From contig JAFZWA010000007.1 in assembly GCA_017617525.1 (NCBI GenBank), forward strand, positions 1-64,000: a DNA stretch of 64,000 nucleotides, in the 5' to 3' direction. Made by a program: the position numbers and the translations under genes. Shown one piece after another: positions 43,291 to 51,283 of the stretch. The DNA is from Clostridiales bacterium (lineage in GTDB: Bacteria; Bacillota; Clostridia; Saccharofermentanales; Saccharofermentanaceae). Below the pieces are notes generated by a model. That model did no database searches. It was not told the origin of the DNA and worked only from the letters and a program-made list of their open reading frames with translations. Numbering within the stretch: position 1 is the first letter of the stretch; each line of letters opens with the position of its first letter.

Positions 43291-45017
43291 TACTGATCAC
43301 CTCCCTTCTTCTGTGATTCATAGACTTCTTTATAGATCTCGTTATCTTTCAGAAGCTCTTCGTGCGTTCCGACGGCGTTGATCTTACCGTTATCGATAAC
43401 GATGATCCTGTCCGCGTTCTCAACGGACGAGATACGCTGCGCGATGATCAGCTTGGTCGTTCCCGGGATGTACTCGGCAAAGCCCTTCTGGATCTGCGCA
43501 TCGGTCGCTGTATCGACGGCACTTGTGGAGTCGTCGAGGATCAGGATCTTCGGCTTCTTAAGGAGCGCTCTGGCGATACAGAGTCTCTGCTTCTGTCCGC
43601 CCGATACGTTCGATCCGCCCTGCTCGATATATGTGTCATATCCATCGGGAAAAGCACTGATAAAAGAATCAGCCTGCGCGATCTTACATGCCTGGATCAT
43701 CTCTTCGTCGGTCGCGTTCGGATTACCCCAGCGGAGGTTTTCCTTGATGGTGCCGGAGAAGAGAACGTTCTTCTGAAGTACCATCGCGACGTTGTCACGG
43801 ATGACGTCAAGGTCATAGTCTTTGACATTGACTCCGCCGACTTTGATGTCACCGTCGGTAACATCGTAAAGACGCGGGATCAGTTGTACGAAGGAAGACT
43901 TACCGGAACCTGTACCACCGATGATACCGATGGTCTCACCGGACTTGATGTGAAGATCGAAGTCCATCAGGCAGCTCTTGTCTTTGTTCTTGGAGTAGCT
44001 GAAGAATACGTGATCGAAATCGATGGATCCGTCTTTCACTTCCATGACCGGGTTTTCCGGGTTCGTGATATCCGCGGTCTCGTCAAGGAGCTCGGAGATA
44101 CGCTCGGCAGAAGTCTTGGAGATAACGAGCATTACGATGATCATGGAAACCATCATCAGGCTCATCAGGATCTGCATCATATAGGAGAACATACTTGTGA
44201 GCTGGCCGGTCGTCATTTCATCGTTTACAACGAGCTTTGCGCCGACCCAGGAGATCAGGAGCATTGCCGAATATACGCTGAGCATCATCAGCGGCGCGTT
44301 GAAGTTGATCGCACGTTCAGCCTTGACCGCGTCATTTCGGATGCTGTTGTTAACGTCCATGAACTTATCGATCTCGTGATCTTCTCTTACGAAGGACTTA
44401 ACGACGCGGATACCGCGCACGTTTTCCTGGATGACGTTGTTCATAAGGTCGAACTTCTTGAACATACGGACGAAGATCGGATGTGCGTAACGGAACACGA
44501 TGATCAAGCCGAGCATCAGGACCGGCGCGATACCCAAGAGGATCAAGGCAACTTTCGCGTTGACGTAGAAGCTTGCGACCATCGCGAAGATCAGCATGAT
44601 CGGCGCTCTAACCGCGATACGGATGACCATCTGATACGCGTTCTGAACGTTCGTGACGTCCGTCGTCAGTCGCGTAATGATACTACTGGTCTTGAACTTG
44701 TCGATATTCGAAAAGGAGAACGTCTGCAGGTTGTGGAACATATCGTGACGTAAGTTCTTCGCAAAACCCGCGCTCGCCTTTGCCGCTTCTCTTCCTGAAA
44801 GTGCGCCGAATGCCATGGAAATGAACATGCACACCAGAAGAAGCGATCCCATGATCCAGACATAATTCATGTCGCTCTTTTCGATTCCGTTGTCGATCAG
44901 CTTACTCATCAGAAGAGGCATCAAAACCTCCATGACGACTTCGCAGGAGACAAGGACCGGAGCAAGGATCGAGGGCTTTCTGTACTCTCGTACTGATTTA
45001 AGTAGTCTTCTAATCAT
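43290..45017 (-). CDS. ABC multidrug-type exporter, half with degenerate ATP site
   Basis: A 575-residue partner half. Membrane helices lie within 18-300. The NBD has Walker A GGTGSGKS (367-374) and signature VSGGQ (471-475). The Walker B region reads LILDDSTSAVD, with Asp (D496) replacing the catalytic Glu, and the H-loop has Gln (Q527, IIAQRIS) in place of His. This pattern means the ATP site it contributes through its own Walker motifs is non-hydrolytic, as in known asymmetric exporters. Its start overlaps the marR stop by ATGA, so regulator and both halves form one transcript. Confidence 0.9.
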   Translation of the reverse strand: MIRRLLKSVREYRKPSILAPVLVSCEVVMEVLMPLLMSKLIDNGIEKSDMNYVWIMGSLLLVCMFISMAFGALSGREAAKASAGFAKNLRHDMFHNLQTFSFSNIDKFKTSSIITRLTTDVTNVQNAYQMVIRIAVRAPIMLIFAMVASFYVNAKVALILLGIAPVLMLGLIIVFRYAHPIFVRMFKKFDLMNNVIQENVRGIRVVKSFVREDHEIDKFMDVNNSIRNDAVKAERAINFNAPLMMLSVYSAMLLISWVGAKLVVNDEMTTGQLTSMFSYMMQILMSLMMVSMIIVMLVISKTSAERISELLDETADITNPENPVMEVKDGSIDFDHVFFSYSKNKDKSCLMDFDLHIKSGETIGIIGGTGSGKSSFVQLIPRLYDVTDGDIKVGGVNVKDYDLDVIRDNVAMVLQKNVLFSGTIKENLRWGNPNATDEEMIQACKIAQADSFISAFPDGYDTYIEQGGSNVSGGQKQRLCIARALLKKPKILILDDSTSAVDTATDAQIQKGFAEYIPGTTKLIIAQRISSVENADRIIVIDNGKINAVGTHEELLKDNEIYKEVYESQKKGGDQ

Positions 45018-45502
45018 TTTTCCAAATTCCTTCTCATTCTTTCTGTCAGTTCTATATATGTATTGATTTCTTCTTTAGTAAGGCCTTTGACCAGACGCTT
45101 CTCGACGCCTTCGATCGTGTTGTCGACACGCTTTTTCGTCTGTCTGGCTTTCTCCGTGACCGTGATCCTCTTTAACCTCGCATCCTTCTCTTCGCTTTCT
45201 CGACGGATCGAACCGCGCTGCTCTAAAAGCTTTAAGATGCCTGTCGCCGTACTTCGCTGGATGTGAAAGACCTGCTCGATATCTTTCTGGTAGACCACGT
45301 TTCCGAGCTCGTGCTGCATGTTGAGATATCCCATCACGTGCGCCTGCACCGACGTCAGTCGCGTCTCGCCGGCCGCGGAAAACTCCTGATCCAGCGCCTC
45401 ATCGATCGAAAGACGGATCGACTTAGAAAGGTGCCGGACATAGGGTCCGATATGGATGTCATTCCCGGGACTACTGCCGGGAAGTGCTTTTGGATCTTTC
45501 AT
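45014..45502 (-). CDS. MarR-family transcriptional regulator
   Basis: A 162-residue winged-helix regulator. The recognition region runs YQKDIEQVFHIQRSTATGILKLLEQRGSIRR (about 80-110), and the wing has SEEKDARLKRITVTEKA, the classic MarR DxRxxxxxLT-like signature. N- and C-terminal helices for dimerisation are present. The ATG at 45502 is preferred over the upstream in-frame ATG (45580), which lacks a ribosome site and would start inside the promoter region. It is the first gene of the exporter operon and probably represses it through the inverted repeat at 45586-45607. Confidence 0.9.
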   Translation of the reverse strand: MKDPKALPGSSPGNDIHIGPYVRHLSKSIRLSIDEALDQEFSAAGETRLTSVQAHVMGYLNMQHELGNVVYQKDIEQVFHIQRSTATGILKLLEQRGSIRRESEEKDARLKRITVTEKARQTKKRVDNTIEGVEKRLVKGLTKEEINTYIELTERMRRNLEK

Positions 45503-45585
45503 AGGATCGTTTGACTCCCCCCTGACCCGTGATCTTCCACCTAAATCACACAGGTCAACACATAAAAAGTGCCCGAACAAAATTA

Positions 45586-45607
45586 AATTGTTAGGACACT
45601 AACAATT
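45586..45607. promoter_or_regulatory. Probable MarR operator
   Basis: A perfect 9-bp inverted repeat AATTGTTAG, GACA, CTAACAATT overlaps the -10 and start region of the marR promoter, the right size for a MarR dimer. Confidence 0.75.
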
Positions 45608-45633
45608 ATATCGATACACATTTTATAAGTCAA
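45605..45633 (-). promoter_or_regulatory. Promoter of the marR-exporter operon
   Basis: TTGACT (45633-45628), exactly 17 nt, TATAAT (45610-45605) on the minus strand. A repressor on the operator would block open complex formation. Confidence 0.8.
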
Positions 45634-45751
45634 CACATTCAGCACCGGAGAAAGTCAACTTTTCTTTACTAAAAACACAGTCCATGGTACTCTGTTTTTG
45701 GAAAAAGAACTCAATATATAGGAAACACATGAAAGAAATTCGGAGGTAGTT

Positions 45752-47443
45752 ATGAAACGCGCATTTTCGATTTTGCTGACTTCAGCCATGATCCTTTCGC
45801 TCGCCGGCTGTTCGAAGAGCAAAGAGACAAAGAAAACGAAGAAACCGAAGAAGACAACTTCAACCAAGATCACAGAGACCGAGGATCCGGAGACAGAAAC
45901 AGAAGTTCCTTCGGACACAGACGAAACAGAGACCAATTCGACGCAAGGACCGAAAATTCCGGTTGACCTTTCTCTCCACCACGATCTTGAGGTACTGGAG
46001 TTCAACCACAATATCGTCAGAAACGACTATGCGGAGATGACAGACAAATTCCCGTACGAATTATTCTGGGTATGCTCACATTGCGATCAGTATCAGATCG
46101 CAACCCCGGGATATGACGCTCTTTCCGCTTTTCTCGATGATCTCACGGAAGAAATGACGGACGACTCGGATGAGCATTACTCGTCGTACTTAAGTCAGTT
46201 CGACGGCTACATCGCGACCGCGACGGAAGACGATGTCTGGCTTTATACCGACCACTATCGCCACAACCAGCTCAGCATCCTGCGCGCCGATGAGAAGGTC
46301 CTGTCCTTCTATCGGACCATCACTACTCGCGATGGCGGATACTTTTCCGACCATGAGCACTACACCCTCGATTCGAAGACAGGAAAGCTCCTCGAACTGG
46401 GTGACATCATTACCGACTTCAACGCCTTTGCGGACGCTGTAGAAGCATACGAAAGCAATCACTTCTACGCATATACACCGTCGGGACTCTTTTCGACCAT
46501 GGCCGATCATCTCCGAAAGGGAGAGCTGGATCAGCTCGAGTTCTGCGTCAATCAGAACTGCATTCTCATCTTTATGGATTACGAAGATTCCGTTGGAGAT
46601 ATTTCCGAATATGTCTGCTACGTTTCCGCACTGGCGCACACAGATTGCATCGATCCGGAATACTTCATCCACACGCCCGAGAACTACACGCTGACACCTG
46701 ACTCCGCGAACGAGATCTACTGGGATTTTGATGAGGACGGCAATATCGACAAGTTCGTGATCGATTACGACGAGAACTACACCACAGGATATGTCACCGA
46801 TTACAACATCGAGATCTCCATCAATGGCGAAGCTTATGCTGTCGGCGACTATCACGAAGACAGCGAGGGCTGCTACGAACTCGGAGACATTTTCCTGATG
46901 TCCGTTAACGGTGAGTATCGCCTCTATATCGAAGGTTATGTCGACGATCCGACAAATCCCTACTTCCTCTTCAATATGAACGGCAAGTCTTTCGATTACA
47001 TCGACTACCTGGATCAGATCTCATGGTATCCTTACGATCCGAACAACATCGGCATCCAGATCCGCGGAGAGATCCTCGGAACGGGATCTTATACCAAGCC
47101 GTCAACACTTTGCACCGGCAACGGTCTTCCGCTCACGATCGATTCCTTCTACCATAAGACCGGTGTCGGTCTTACCACGAAGAAGATGCAGCTGGGTCTC
47201 TTTACTGAGGATGGCCAGCCGACAGGCGAAAGCATCACGGTCCCGGCCGGAACTCCCGTCCGTCTCGAAGGTATCGATACGGACAAAGGACTCGCCTACT
47301 TCACGACGCTGCATCGTGACGCGTCCCAGAATGAATCCTTCCAGATGGTCCTGACAGTTGATCCGGATTACGAGTACTACGATGTCAGATTTGACGGCGA
47401 AGGAAACTTCCAACTGTTCAAAGGTTCGCACTATTACGACTGA
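45752..47443 (+). CDS. Large acidic lipoprotein with RsiV/DUF3298-like region
   Basis: A 563-residue lipoprotein. The signal ends in lipobox SLAGC with Cys at 20. A Lys/Thr/Glu-rich low-complexity spacer follows (21-70). Residues about 170-285 contain YRTITTRDGGYFSDHEHYTL then DSKTGKLLELGDII, which recalls the DUF3298 fold of RsiV, a lysozyme-binding anti-sigma factor, but no anti-sigma domain is present. A DFDEDGNID segment near 330 looks like a calcium-binding EF-type loop. No enzyme motif. CGGAGGT lies 4-5 nt before the ATG. Single gene, divergent from the marR operon, ended by terminators at 47471-47557. Confidence 0.7.
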   Translation: MKRAFSILLTSAMILSLAGCSKSKETKKTKKPKKTTSTKITETEDPETETEVPSDTDETETNSTQGPKIPVDLSLHHDLEVLEFNHNIVRNDYAEMTDKFPYELFWVCSHCDQYQIATPGYDALSAFLDDLTEEMTDDSDEHYSSYLSQFDGYIATATEDDVWLYTDHYRHNQLSILRADEKVLSFYRTITTRDGGYFSDHEHYTLDSKTGKLLELGDIITDFNAFADAVEAYESNHFYAYTPSGLFSTMADHLRKGELDQLEFCVNQNCILIFMDYEDSVGDISEYVCYVSALAHTDCIDPEYFIHTPENYTLTPDSANEIYWDFDEDGNIDKFVIDYDENYTTGYVTDYNIEISINGEAYAVGDYHEDSEGCYELGDIFLMSVNGEYRLYIEGYVDDPTNPYFLFNMNGKSFDYIDYLDQISWYPYDPNNIGIQIRGEILGTGSYTKPSTLCTGNGLPLTIDSFYHKTGVGLTTKKMQLGLFTEDGQPTGESITVPAGTPVRLEGIDTDKGLAYFTTLHRDASQNESFQMVLTVDPDYEYYDVRFDGEGNFQLFKGSHYYD

Positions 47444-47513
47444 CAGGTGCTTTTCGAGAAGGAAAAGCGATAACGGCAAATTCTTTCCGTTATTTCTGAC
47501 CTAAACTGCAAAT

Positions 47514-47557
47514 GCGAAACGCCAATACACCGATTTCGGGATATTGGCGTTTTTCGC
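47514..47557 (+). terminator. Terminator of the lipoprotein gene
   Basis: AACGCCAATA, 14-nt loop, TATTGGCGTT, then TTTTC, with outer GCGAA/TTCGC pairing. A weaker hairpin TAACGG/CCGTTA lies just before it (47471-47494), and an imperfect GCTTTTC/GAAAAGC hairpin lies at 47449-47469. Confidence 0.85.
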
Positions 47558-47561
47558 GCTA

Positions 47562-47570
47562 TGCTATAAT
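47562..47570 (+). promoter_or_regulatory. Extended -10 of the SPFH gene
   Basis: TGCTATAAT directly after the terminator. The leader then holds a 14-bp palindrome GAAGAACGTTCTTC (47585-47598) just before the ribosome site. Confidence 0.6.
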
Positions 47571-47619
47571 TTATCTCGAGCCGAGAAGAACGTTCTTCGG
47601 TTCAAAGGAGGAAAAGAAA

Positions 47620-48669
47620 ATGTTAAATGTAATATTCCGTATGTTGGGACTCATCCTTGTGATCGCGGCCGTTGCGATCGTCGCGAGAAAGTCGTTTCAT
47701 TCGGGAACGAATCTTCAGGGAGTGAAGAAGGTTCCGCTGAATAAGAAGGCCGTAGTCATTCTGGCCGCAGCAGGTATCCTCTGCGTACTCTTCTCATTCT
47801 CATTTACGATCATCCCGACAGGTTATACCGGCGTTCGCGTGACATTCGGTCAGGTCGAGGAGCAGACACTGAATAACGGCTTCAACTTCCAGATCCCGTT
47901 CGTTCAGGAGATCGTTCTTGTTAACAACAAGCAGCAGGACATCAAGTTCTACGACAATCCGATCTCTTCCGAGACTTCCGAGCGTAACACCGTAAACTTC
48001 CAGGGCATCACGGTCACCTATCAGATCAACCCGCAGAAGTCCGCGTGGATCTTCGCGAACGTAACGAACTACGAAGCAGGTCTTGTCAGCGAGTCGCTCG
48101 TCGCTTCCGCGATCAAGACAACTTCCAAGACACTGTCTCCGAACGACTGTACGAACCGCTCGATCATTGAGCCGAAGGCGAAGGAAAACATCCAGAAGTC
48201 TCTCGATGAGAAGTACGGACCGGAAGTCGTATACGTCAACAAGGTCGTCATCAATGACGCTTCCTTCGACAGCGAGTACGACGAGAAGATCGCCAAGAAG
48301 CAGCAGGCGCAGATCGATTACGAGACACAGCAGATCGAGAATAAGAAGAACATCGAAAAGGCCGAGGCTGACGCTGCCGTTACAAAGACAAACGCTCAGG
48401 CAAAGGCTGACGCGAAGGTCATTGAGGCTCAGGCGGAGGCAGATGCCAACAAGCTCATCTCCGACTCCATCGATGACAACGTTCTCCGCAACAGATACTA
48501 CGATAAATGGGACGGCAAGCTCCCGACAACGATCGTAGGTTCCGACGCTTCCGCTTCTCTTCTGATCACACCGGACGCCATGGAAAACGCGAAGTCTTCT
48601 GCCGCTGCATCTTCGAACAACACCTCGAATGATACGACCACAGACACAGGTGCTGACGCGGAGAACTAA
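47620..48669 (+). CDS. SPFH / band 7 (prohibitin-like) membrane protein
   Basis: A 349-residue membrane scaffold protein. Two hydrophobic helices at the N-terminus (4-22 and 44-66) are followed by an SPFH domain (about 66-235) beginning IPTGYTGVRVTFGQV. A long Ala/Glu/Lys-rich coiled coil (about 225-290) with repeated KAEADAAV-type heptads comes next, and a Ser/Thr/Asn-rich tail ends the protein. Prohibitin-like proteins form large rings that organise membrane domains and proteases. The ATG at 47620 has AAAGGAGG 8-9 nt upstream; a longer frame to 47512 would cross the terminator and promoter and is rejected. Monocistronic. Confidence 0.9.
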   Translation: MLNVIFRMLGLILVIAAVAIVARKSFHSGTNLQGVKKVPLNKKAVVILAAAGILCVLFSFSFTIIPTGYTGVRVTFGQVEEQTLNNGFNFQIPFVQEIVLVNNKQQDIKFYDNPISSETSERNTVNFQGITVTYQINPQKSAWIFANVTNYEAGLVSESLVASAIKTTSKTLSPNDCTNRSIIEPKAKENIQKSLDEKYGPEVVYVNKVVINDASFDSEYDEKIAKKQQAQIDYETQQIENKKNIEKAEADAAVTKTNAQAKADAKVIEAQAEADANKLISDSIDDNVLRNRYYDKWDGKLPTTIVGSDASASLLITPDAMENAKSSAAASSNNTSNDTTTDTGADAEN

Positions 48670-48709
48670 CAGGTTCTGAACGCATCTTCCATCAAAGGAA
48701 CAGATAAAC

Positions 48710-48748
48710 AAAAAAGAGGCTGCCTCCCACGAGGCAGCCTCTTCTTTT
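48710..48748. terminator. Bidirectional terminator
   Basis: A 13-bp perfect stem AAGAGGCTGCCTC/GAGGCAGCCTCTT with A and T runs on both sides, between the SPFH gene and a convergent gene. A second inverted repeat GTTCTACAAA/TTTGTAGAAC lies at 48778-48804. Confidence 0.9.
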
Positions 48749-48825
48749 CTTACGTTCAGTTTTGTGTTCTACGTTTTGTTCTACAAATTTCCTTTTTGTA
48801 GAACATTTTGTTGAACATCGGCCGA

Positions 48826-49464
48826 TCAGCGCTGTACCTGGCTTCTCCACCAGTTCTCGATCGTACTCTCGACATCGGCTTTCGCCTTGACATCCAGAAG
48901 TTTTCCGTCGGTCAGTTCAATATGAAGAAGCTGGCCGCCGAGAGCCTTTTGATAAGACATGTTTCGGATCTGATCCGGTGTGAATGTCAGCGACGGTTTC
49001 AGCGAGCAAAGCGCGCTCGTCGCGATAGCGCCAAGAGCACCGAACATCATGGATGCCATACCGCCCTTTCGCGAAAAGATCAGAAGATTATTCGTGATCT
49101 CGACATACCACATCGCGGCTGTCTCGAGCTTGATGCGTTCCTTATTCGCATTCTTCGGATTGAGGACGGTAACACATACCGGAGCCATGCTGAAAGCCGG
49201 AGCCGCTACCGCCTGAACCGGAGCACCTGCCTGCATCGGAACTGCCTGCGGCATGACCTGCTGAGGAACGACCTGCTGCATTGCCGGCTGAGGAACCGCC
49301 TGCTGGGGCATCGGCTGAACCGGCATCTGCTGCATCGCCGGCTGAGGTACTGCCTGTTGAAACGCCTGCTGTACCGCCTGCGGCGCTGCCATTACCGGGA
49401 ATCCGCAAAACGGACAATTCGCTACCTGATCCTGAATCTGATTTCCACAATTACCACAAAACAT
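48826..49464 (-). CDS. Zinc-ribbon protein with Gln/Pro/Ala repeats
   Basis: A 212-residue protein. The N-terminal double-CxxC zinc ribbon (FCGNCGNQI, then CPFCGFPV) spans residues 2-26. A low-complexity region of imperfect QQAVPQPAMQQ repeats follows (about 28-100). The folded C-terminal domain (about 105-212) has alternating beta strands (VCVTVLNP, WYVEITNNLLIFS, LLHIELTDGKLLDV) and resembles a small PH-like or membrane-associated domain without a clear family match. The ATG at 49464 is preferred over 49476 because GGAGG then lies 5 nt upstream. Function unknown. Confidence 0.72.
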   Translation of the reverse strand: MFCGNCGNQIQDQVANCPFCGFPVMAAPQAVQQAFQQAVPQPAMQQMPVQPMPQQAVPQPAMQQVVPQQVMPQAVPMQAGAPVQAVAAPAFSMAPVCVTVLNPKNANKERIKLETAAMWYVEITNNLLIFSRKGGMASMMFGALGAIATSALCSLKPSLTFTPDQIRNMSYQKALGGQLLHIELTDGKLLDVKAKADVESTIENWWRSQVQR

Positions 49465-49525
49465 AAAAGCCTCCATTTTCCCTACTCACTTTTTCCCCAT
49501 TATACCAAACAACCCCACAAAAAGC

Positions 49526-49669
49526 CTGTTCTTCTGAGACACCCCACGCATGAATAAATGAAAGAAAAAAATAAATCCCTTCCGCGCCTCCGCAGGGCAA
49601 AGCCCGAGGACCAGTGCGAGAAGGGATTCTATTTTTCTTTTAGTTTATGGCCGCGTCTCAGAAGAACAG
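49526..49669 (-). terminator. Nested double terminator of serA with family B element, copy 2
   Basis: Outer stem: 15-bp perfect repeat CTGTTCTTCTGAGAC (49526-49540) with its complement at 49655-49669, followed on the minus strand by GCTTTTTG; one arm is the last codons of serA. Inner stem: AATCCCTTC/GAAGGGATT (49574-49582 with 49620-49628), followed by a T-rich run. The conserved core is at 49590-49616. Confidence 0.7.
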
Positions 49670-51262
49670 CTGTGTGACTCTGAGAACACCATCGATACCG
49701 CGGAGCTCAGAAAGGATATCCTCGCTGAGTTCTTCGCTGACACCGAGGAAGGACTGGGCCTTTGTGGAACCCGGCTTAACGCCCCAGTGCATGCTGTTGA
49801 TATTGATGTTGTGATCACCGATCGTTGTAGCGATCTTACCGATGATGCCCGGCTTATCTTCGTTCTGCATGGCGATAACGATCGGAGCCAGAGCGAAGTC
49901 GGCCTGATAACCGAAGAAGCTTACGAGAACTTCTGTGTCATCACCGACGATCGTACCGGAAACGGAAAGCTCACGGCCTTCTTCTGTTACGAAGTTAACA
50001 ACGATCATGCTGGTGTAACGCTCGCACTGTGCGCTCTTGCTCTCGACAACTTCGATGCCGTGAGCCTCAACACCCTGACGTACGTTAACGAAGCTTACGC
50101 GTCCGTCGGAATGAGCGGAGAGGAAACCCTTCAGAACAGAGAGTGTCAGGATGCCTGTCTCCTGCTCAGCGAGAGCGCCTCTGAATTCAACCTCGATCTT
50201 CTTAACAGGTGTTTCTTCCGCCTGATAGTAGATCTTACCGAGTTTCTCAGCAAGGTCAGCGTACGGACGGATCGCCGCCATATCGCCGCTGAAAGAAGGC
50301 ATGTTGATCGCAGCAACGAGTTCGCCGCGAAGTGCTTTTGCAACGAGAGAAGTAACCGCGGAACCTACGTTGTGGTTAGCTTCCTGTGTAGATGCACCGA
50401 GGTGAGGTGTAACTACGCAGTTCGGAAGAGTAAGCAGCGGGTTCTGGTACTGCTGCTCGCCCGGTGCTTTATCATAGGAAGGCTCCTTATCGAATACGTC
50501 GATCGCGGCAGCGGCAACCTGACCGGACTTCAGTGCTTCGTAGAGAGCCGCCTCATTTACGAGACCACCACGAGCGGCGTTAACGATACGAACGCCCTTC
50601 TTGCACTTAGCAAGTTCTTCAGCGCCGACCATGCCGACTGTTTCCTTGTTCTTCGGTGTGTGGAATGTGATGAGGTCAGCAACAGCAAGGAGATCCTCGA
50701 GCTTCGCGCAGCGCTTAACACCTACTGTGTCGAACTTCTCCTGTGTGATGTACGGGTCGTAAGCAACGACTGTCATACCGATACCCTTGAGCTTTCTGGC
50801 TACGATGGAACCGATACGGCCGAGACCGATGATACCTGCGGTCTTGCCCTCGAGCTCGTTACCGATCATCTGTGCACGACGGAAATCGTCGTTATGAGCT
50901 GCCTCGTTTGCGTGGCAGAGATTTCTGAAAATGGAGAAAGCGTGAGCAACCGCGAGCTCACCGGCTGCCATGATGTTAGCTTCCGGAGTGTTTACCGCGA
51001 TGATACCCTTCTCTGTGCAAGCAGCAACGTCGATGTTGTCGATACCGTTACCTGCGCGGCCTACGACCTTTAAGTTCTTCGCGTTAGCGAGGAGGTCCTT
51101 GTTGACCTGTGTTACGGAACGTACGATAAGAGCGTCGTAATCACCGATGAACCCCTTGATCTCGTCCTGGGAGCAACCTAATCTCTCGTCTACTTCAAAA
51201 CCTTCGTCCTTCAGATACTGGATTGCATCTGCCGCGATCTTTTCTGCAACTAAAATCTTCAT
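49658..51262 (-). CDS. serA: D-3-phosphoglycerate dehydrogenase
   Basis: A 534-residue enzyme oxidising 3-phosphoglycerate to 3-phosphohydroxypyruvate with NAD, the first step of serine synthesis. Motifs: VVGRAGNGIDNID near 65-77, NAD loop GLGRIGSIV near 146-154, RIVNAARGGLV near 230, and the active-site His in VTPHLGAST. After the catalytic part come the intervening ASB domain and a C-terminal ACT domain (KPGIIGKIATTIGDHNININ, about 467-486), so serine feedback control is likely. It follows the aminotransferase by 21 nt, and its last codons form one arm of a long terminator stem. Confidence 0.96.
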   Translation of the reverse strand: MKILVAEKIAADAIQYLKDEGFEVDERLGCSQDEIKGFIGDYDALIVRSVTQVNKDLLANAKNLKVVGRAGNGIDNIDVAACTEKGIIAVNTPEANIMAAGELAVAHAFSIFRNLCHANEAAHNDDFRRAQMIGNELEGKTAGIIGLGRIGSIVARKLKGIGMTVVAYDPYITQEKFDTVGVKRCAKLEDLLAVADLITFHTPKNKETVGMVGAEELAKCKKGVRIVNAARGGLVNEAALYEALKSGQVAAAAIDVFDKEPSYDKAPGEQQYQNPLLTLPNCVVTPHLGASTQEANHNVGSAVTSLVAKALRGELVAAINMPSFSGDMAAIRPYADLAEKLGKIYYQAEETPVKKIEVEFRGALAEQETGILTLSVLKGFLSAHSDGRVSFVNVRQGVEAHGIEVVESKSAQCERYTSMIVVNFVTEEGRELSVSGTIVGDDTEVLVSFFGYQADFALAPIVIAMQNEDKPGIIGKIATTIGDHNININSMHWGVKPGSTKAQSFLGVSEELSEDILSELRGIDGVLRVTQLFF

Positions 51263-51283
51263 GTTCGTGTTCCTCCCAAAATC

